This document shows positions 15,395-18,615 of a DNA stretch of 18,615 nt, one piece after another (the stretch's first letter is position 1; every line of letters begins with the position of its first letter). The DNA comes from UKL13-2 sp964417885 (GTDB lineage Bacteria > Pseudomonadota > Gammaproteobacteria > Burkholderiales > Usitatibacteraceae). The notes under the pieces were generated by a model that had not been told where the DNA came from, made no database searches, and saw nothing but the letters and a program-made list of their open reading frames with translations. The stretch is taken from positions 1 through 18,615 of the forward strand of contig CAYQKN010000076.1 of NCBI GenBank assembly GCA_964417885.1, read 5' to 3'. Made by a program: the position numbers and the translations under genes.

Positions 15395-15472
15395 GCCTAA
15401 TCCCTCGCTCCACCTGACGTTCGCCAGCCGGCTGCGCCGTCTGGCGAACGCAGGTGAGCTCAAACGTTAGAG
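15395..15472 (+). mobile_element. attC-like recombination site (integron cassette)
   Basis: About 78 bases directly after the GNAT stop fold as an attC. The left core-like GCCTAAT is at 15395-15401 and the right core GTTAGAG at 15466-15472, preceded by GAGCTCAAAC, a common L'/R' context. The arms CACCTGACGTTCGCCAG (15411-15427) and CTGGCGAACGCAGGTG (15441-15456) pair perfectly except for one unpaired base (A15417); GCTC on either side continues the stem after a further unpaired base. Single unpaired bases in an otherwise perfect stem are the hallmark of attC sites read by integron integrases. Both cores deviate slightly from consensus. No integrase gene or attI is in the window. Confidence 0.75.
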
Positions 15473-15480
15473 GTCCACCG

Positions 15481-15720
15481 ATGTTTTCCGTATTGGCGAA
15501 ATTTCACCCAATATCAATGGCGCCAGCGGTCGGTCTTCTTTGGCTCGCCGCTTTTACGTTTTTGATTTTCTTGTTATCACTACTGGATGTACCAGGAGTG
15601 AATGAACATGGAACTGGCCAGCTTTTCCTATACACGTCATGGCTGATTGCTCTGATCGCGGCCCTAGTCCATATCGGACTAATTCTCCGGCGACGTCGTG
15701 CCAGTCATTCCCCGGACTGA
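15481..15720 (+). CDS. Small two-helix membrane protein of unknown function
   Basis: A 79-residue protein with two predicted membrane helices at about 14-35 (APAVGLLWLAAFTFLIFLL) and 48-69 (LFLYTSWLIALIAALVHIG), joined by a short polar loop and ending in a basic tail, RRRRASHSPD, which would place the C terminus in the cytoplasm. The ATG at 15481 has AGAGG about seven bases upstream and begins 9 bases after the attC-like site, the usual spacing of the next cassette gene. I do not recognise the family. No attC follows it, so if it is a cassette its own site has been lost. It is convergent with the SDR gene (stop at 15762). Confidence 0.6.
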   Translation: MFSVLAKFHPISMAPAVGLLWLAAFTFLIFLLSLLDVPGVNEHGTGQLFLYTSWLIALIAALVHIGLILRRRRASHSPD

Positions 15721-15761
15721 ACTCATGCAACCCATGCGAGCGGCGCCAACCCGGTGGCGCA

Positions 15762-16547
15762 CTACCCCGCCACCGACACCTGCGCCAGCCCGGCATCGAC
15801 GATGATGCTCTGGCCGGTGATGCCGTTCGAATCGTCCGCACCGAGGAACAGGGCGGTGCGCGCCACGTGTGATGCATCGAGACGGTACTTGAGGCATTGC
15901 AGCGCGATGAACTTCTGGTCTTCCTCGGGGTTGCGCCAAAGCGCCTGCTGCCGCTCGGTGACGATGGCGCCCGGCACCAGTGCATTCACGCGGATGTTGC
16001 TTTCACCCAGTTCCCGGGCCAGCGTGCGCGAGAGGCCCGAGATGCCGGCCTTCGCGGTGGTGTAGCCGACCAGGTTGGCACGGCCGCGCATCCACGAGAT
16101 CGAGCCCAGGTTGATGATCGAGCCGCCACCGGCCGCCGCCATGCCGGGCGCCACCTGCTGAATGGCGAAGACGTGATGCTTAAGGTTCAGCGCAAGACAG
16201 TTGTCCCAGTACTCGGGCGTTAGTTCGGCCAGCGTATGCCGCGCATCGTTGCCGGCATTGTTGACGAGCACACGGATGGCGCCAAGATCGGCCTCGACCT
16301 GTGCCAGATGCGCCTGGTAGGCGGCGGTGTCGCGGACATCGCAGGCGCCGTAGCGCGGAGCGTATTTGCAGGCGGATGAAAGCTTCGCGACCAGCGCGTC
16401 ACTTGCCGCGCTGTCGATATCGCAAAACGCCACACGCGCGCCTTGCCGCGCGAAATGTTCCACCAGCGACGCACCGATGCCGGAGCCGCCGCCCGATACG
16501 AACACGACGCGGTTTTCGAGGCTGGGGTAATTTGTCATGGCTGTCAT
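15762..16547 (-). CDS. SDR sugar 1-dehydrogenase, probable sulfoquinovose dehydrogenase
   Basis: A 261-residue classical short-chain dehydrogenase. The cofactor site is SGGGSGIG at 18-25, with D43 (FCDID) favouring NAD+. NNAG is at 96-99. Catalytic residues N121, S149 (GSISW), Y162 and K166 (YTTAK) are all present. SDRs of this type oxidise aldoses at C1 to lactones. With an SMP-30 lactonase, an aldose epimerase and suyAB nearby, the likely substrate is sulfoquinovose, giving 6-deoxy-6-sulfogluconolactone, as in the sulfo-Entner-Doudoroff pathway of Pseudomonas putida SQ1. Without that context, galactose, arabinose or fucose would be equally possible. The ATG at 16547 has an AAGAGA site upstream; ATG 16538 is an alternative. 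The gene is separated from the lactonase by 324 bases. Confidence 0.82.
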   Translation of the reverse strand: MTAMTNYPSLENRVVFVSGGGSGIGASLVEHFARQGARVAFCDIDSAASDALVAKLSSACKYAPRYGACDVRDTAAYQAHLAQVEADLGAIRVLVNNAGNDARHTLAELTPEYWDNCLALNLKHHVFAIQQVAPGMAAAGGGSIINLGSISWMRGRANLVGYTTAKAGISGLSRTLARELGESNIRVNALVPGAIVTERQQALWRNPEEDQKFIALQCLKYRLDASHVARTALFLGADDSNGITGQSIIVDAGLAQVSVAG

Positions 16548-16694
16548 TGCAGTGTCTCTTGTCCGGTTCAGGCCAGCGGCGGGGAATCAATCTGGAAATC
16601 GCAGATCGCCATTCTGCGCGCTTCTTCAGGCATTTTTTGCCGGAACGCCGCGCCAGATGGCGACCTTCAAATTAGGCAACATATATTTACCCCT

Positions 16695-16720
16695 GTCGTA
16701 CCGGCGGAGGCCGGTACCCA
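16695..16720. repeat. REP-like palindromic element, copy 2
   Basis: GTCGTACC at 16695-16702 and GGTACCCA at 16713-16720 flank GGCGGAGGCC, the same layout as copy 1 at 11930-11955. The pairing arm differs (GTACC/GGTAC versus ATTCC/GGAAT) with changes on both sides that keep the stem paired. It lies in the 324-base gap between the SDR and lactonase genes. Confidence 0.65.
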
Positions 16721-16755
16721 AGTTTTGTAACCTCTTGAGTTGCAGAGAAAATTAG

Positions 16756-16776
16756 GCCCCGGACTAAATCCGGGGC
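16756..16776 (-). terminator. Perfect 8-bp hairpin after the lactonase gene, possible terminator
   Basis: GCCCCGGA 16756-16763 and TCCGGGGC 16769-16776 form a perfect 8-bp stem with a 5-base loop. On the minus strand, downstream of the lactonase stop, the stem is followed by CTAATTTTCTC, a short U-rich run, so it may be a weak intrinsic terminator. GC-rich palindromes of this form also occur as dispersed intergenic repeats. The rest of the gap 16548-16871 shows no further gene. Confidence 0.45.
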
Positions 16777-16871
16777 GACAGATTCGCAGATTAATAGATG
16801 TTCCCAATACCGCTGCTTCCACCGACCCGTAACAGCCGCGGTACGTGCAATCAAGTATCCCGGCAACCAAC

Positions 16872-17783
16872 TCAGTCAAGATACATCGGCTCCGCGCGTC
16901 CGGCGACGTCCAGCTCACAGGCGAAAATTCCTCCTGCATGCACGTCTGCCAGCAATTCGGTTTCCGACGCACCTTCACGCGCCGTGGTGATGTAGAGCGT
17001 GCGCAAATCCGGTCCGCCGAAGGCCACCATCGTCACGCGTTTTGCCGGCACATGGACGATGCCGGTGACCTCGCCTTGCGGCGAGAAGCGCAGAACCCGC
17101 CGGCCTTCATATTGCGCGCTCCAGTAATTGCCGGCGCCATCGATGGCGGCGCCGTCGGGCCGTCCCGCATAGCCGGCATCGGCGCGATTGTCCGGCCGGC
17201 GGGCGAAGGGAAGACGCGCACCGATTGTTCCGGTTTGCAGATCAAAGGCGAACTGATAGATGACGTGATTCGGCGTGTCGGACTGAAAGACATGGCGATT
17301 GTCCAGGCTGAACGCCATGCCGTTGCTCACCTTCACGCCGAGTTGTTCTTCCGGTCCCCAACCGCGCCTGACCTTGCCGCGCTCGAGGCAATAGACGCTG
17401 GCCCGTTCCGCCGTGCGCGGCTCGAACATCGCGCCGGCCCAGAATCGACCCGCCGCATCGCAACGGCCATCGTTGAAGCGCATGTTGCTCGTATCGTAGG
17501 GCGCGTCCGCGATTTTTTTCAGGCTGCCGTCGGCGGGGAAAAACCGGTAGAAGCCATCGCGCAACGCCGCCACCAGCCCGCCGCTTGCCGCGAGCGCGAT
17601 GCAGCCCGGCTCGCACGGCATCGGCCAGCGCTGGTTGATGCCGGTCGCCGGATCGAAGCGGTTGATGGCGCGGCCGGAAATGTCGACCCAGTACAACTTC
17701 TGCTCGGCGCTGCTCCACAGCGGGCACTCGGCCAGTGCGGCGCGCGCGTCGAGCACCAGCCGCACATCGCGGACTTCAAGCAT
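16872..17783 (-). CDS. SMP-30/gluconolactonase family lactonase, probable 6-deoxy-6-sulfogluconolactonase
   Basis: A 303-residue six-bladed beta-propeller lactonase. The divalent-metal ligands of the family are visible: E19 (LAECPLW), N154 (VSNGMAFS) and D210 (GRPDGAAID), plus the substrate-pocket residues R102, N104 and D105 in NMRFNDGRCD. It opens the sugar lactone made by the dehydrogenase to the aldonate. Its ATG (17783) overlaps the stop of the epimerase-like gene (17776-17778) by 8 bases, so the two are translationally coupled. In the proposed pathway it hydrolyses sulfogluconolactone to sulfogluconate. SMP-30 enzymes acting on xylono-, arabino- or gluconolactone look similar, so the substrate is inferred from context. 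No signal peptide is seen. Confidence 0.85.
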   Translation of the reverse strand: MLEVRDVRLVLDARAALAECPLWSSAEQKLYWVDISGRAINRFDPATGINQRWPMPCEPGCIALAASGGLVAALRDGFYRFFPADGSLKKIADAPYDTSNMRFNDGRCDAAGRFWAGAMFEPRTAERASVYCLERGKVRRGWGPEEQLGVKVSNGMAFSLDNRHVFQSDTPNHVIYQFAFDLQTGTIGARLPFARRPDNRADAGYAGRPDGAAIDGAGNYWSAQYEGRRVLRFSPQGEVTGIVHVPAKRVTMVAFGGPDLRTLYITTAREGASETELLADVHAGGIFACELDVAGRAEPMYLD

Positions 17784-18615
17784 GGGACTTTGCTGCTGCC
17801 GCGCGCCCGCTCAGCGCAATCGAGATCGAGATCTCAAACGATTCCCCGACAGCCAGCATGCGCATGCCGGTATCGGCGACGCCCCTGGCGGCCAGGGCGA
17901 AAGCATTGTTGACGTGCGTGACCGGCTCCAGCGCGATGAAATGGCGGCCGTCGTTGGGTGCGAACACGACGATCTGCCGGCAAGCTTCGCTGGCCTCGAG
18001 CTGCATGCGGTGGGTTGGATAATCGAGCACCGCGCGACGTCCCCAGCCGGTGAAGCAGTGATCGACCTTCCAGCCGGCGGCGGGACGCAGCTGGCTGAAG
18101 TCCGCTTCCGGCGGCACCGGGCCCAGCTCGGTCGGCAGTGAATCGGCGCCCATCTTCCACATTCCCTTCCAGTCGCTTTGCAGATGCGTATCAGCGGTCA
18201 GCGGGAAAAAGGGATGAAAGCCCAGCCCGGCCGGCATCGGCCGCCGGTCCGTGTTCTTGACTTTCAGGCCGAGCTGCAGCGCGTTCGCCGCCAGACGCAC
18301 CACTTGCGTGGCCTCGCAGGCGAACGGCCAGTCGGCGTCGGGCGCGTGGCTGAGGTGGAGTTCGGCGGAATCCGCCGTGCGCTTGACCACCGGCCACGCC
18401 CGCTGCCAGCCGAAGCCATGGATCGCGTGAGGCTCCTGCATGAAGTTGGGTCGCAACGCCATCGTCTGTTCGCCGACGATCAGTTTTGCCTGCCCGATGC
18501 GGTTTGAATACGGTACCAGCGGATAAACGCCCATCTGCCGCACCAGACGCTCGTTGATGGCCGCATCCGGCGCGCGGCGCAGGATGTCATGGCCCTTCCA
18601 GGTGAAGCGCGCGAT
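17776..18615 (-). CDS. Aldose 1-epimerase family protein, probable sulfoquinovose mutarotase (5' truncated)
   Basis: The reading frame stays open to the right edge, so the first residues lie outside; 279 residues are visible. The edge reads IARFTWKGHDILRR, then RQMGVYPLVPYSNRIG, the standard opening of the galactose-mutarotase fold. The active-site regions HAIHGFGWQRAW (His42 counted from the GTG at 18543), GLGFHPFFPL and PVTHVNNAF (with a preceding acidic Glu in ALEPVTH) are all present. Such enzymes interconvert alpha and beta anomers and feed the beta-specific dehydrogenase. Sulfoquinovose mutarotases of this family are known, including one characterised from Herbaspirillum seropedicae, also a betaproteobacterium. 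Specificity for the sulfonate is inferred from the neighbours. The stop overlaps the lactonase start. Confidence 0.8.
   Translation of the reverse strand: MARFTWKGHDILRRAPDAAINERLVRQMGVYPLVPYSNRIGQAKLIVGEQTMALRPNFMQEPHAIHGFGWQRAWPVVKRTADSAELHLSHAPDADWPFACEATQVVRLAANALQLGLKVKNTDRRPMPAGLGFHPFFPLTADTHLQSDWKGMWKMGADSLPTELGPVPPEADFSQLRPAAGWKVDHCFTGWGRRAVLDYPTHRMQLEASEACRQIVVFAPNDGRHFIALEPVTHVNNAFALAARGVADTGMRMLAVGESFEISISIALSGRAAAAKSHA

Noticed and set aside
15743..15760. Hairpin GCGCCA/TGGCGC beside the SDR stop as a terminator or second attC
   Set aside because: It is only 6 bp, has no U-run on the minus strand, and has no attC core boxes around it.
1..18615. CRISPR arrays, tRNA or rRNA genes, insertion sequences with transposases
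   Set aside because: I looked on both strands and saw no regularly spaced repeats, no cloverleaf-type sequence in the gaps and no transposase ORF.

Overview
The window is a stretch of GC-rich chromosome from a betaproteobacterium, most likely Burkholderiales and possibly Oxalobacteraceae-like. That placement is an inference from protein style and from the rpsP-rimM-trmD-rplS block close to ffh; no rRNA or other phylogenetic marker is present. The left half is mostly conserved core genome. The right half is a catabolic gene cluster that I read as organosulfonate (sulfoquinovose/sulfolactate) degradation.

Layout. 1-3100 (+): the 3' part of ffh, an amidase-signature hydrolase and an overlapping GNAT acetyltransferase. 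3194-5620 (-): a LytS/LytTR-type two-component pair with abutting genes. 5630-8066 (+): a promoter, a structured leader, rpsP-rimM-trmD-rplS and a strong terminator. 8078-8938 (-): a YpfJ-type zinc metallopeptidase. 8958-13552 (-): AEC-family permease, comC-like and slcC-like dehydrogenases, and suyB and suyA, transcribed suyA first. 13754-14533 (+): a HutC-type GntR regulator divergent from suyA, with two well-formed sigma70-like promoters and a 7-bp inverted repeat between them. About 14590-15720: a more A+T-rich segment with a GNAT gene, a sequence with the architecture of an integron attC site, and a small membrane protein. 15762-18615 (-): an SDR sugar dehydrogenase, an SMP-30 lactonase and an aldose-1-epimerase-like gene cut by the right edge.

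How the genes fit together. SuyAB cleaves (R)-sulfolactate to pyruvate and sulfite. SlcC and ComC together convert (S)- to (R)-sulfolactate via sulfopyruvate. A mutarotase, SDR dehydrogenase and SMP-30 lactonase are the first steps of the sulfoglycolytic Entner-Doudoroff pathway, whose C3 end product is (S)-sulfolactate. The window therefore looks like both ends of one route that would let a single organism take sulfoquinovose to pyruvate and sulfite. The sulfogluconate dehydratase, KDSG aldolase, sulfolactaldehyde dehydrogenase, sulfoquinovosidase and importer are not in the window; some should lie beyond the right edge if the reading is correct. The suyAB call is strong, the dehydrogenase calls are good by context, and the sugar-end substrate is inferred.
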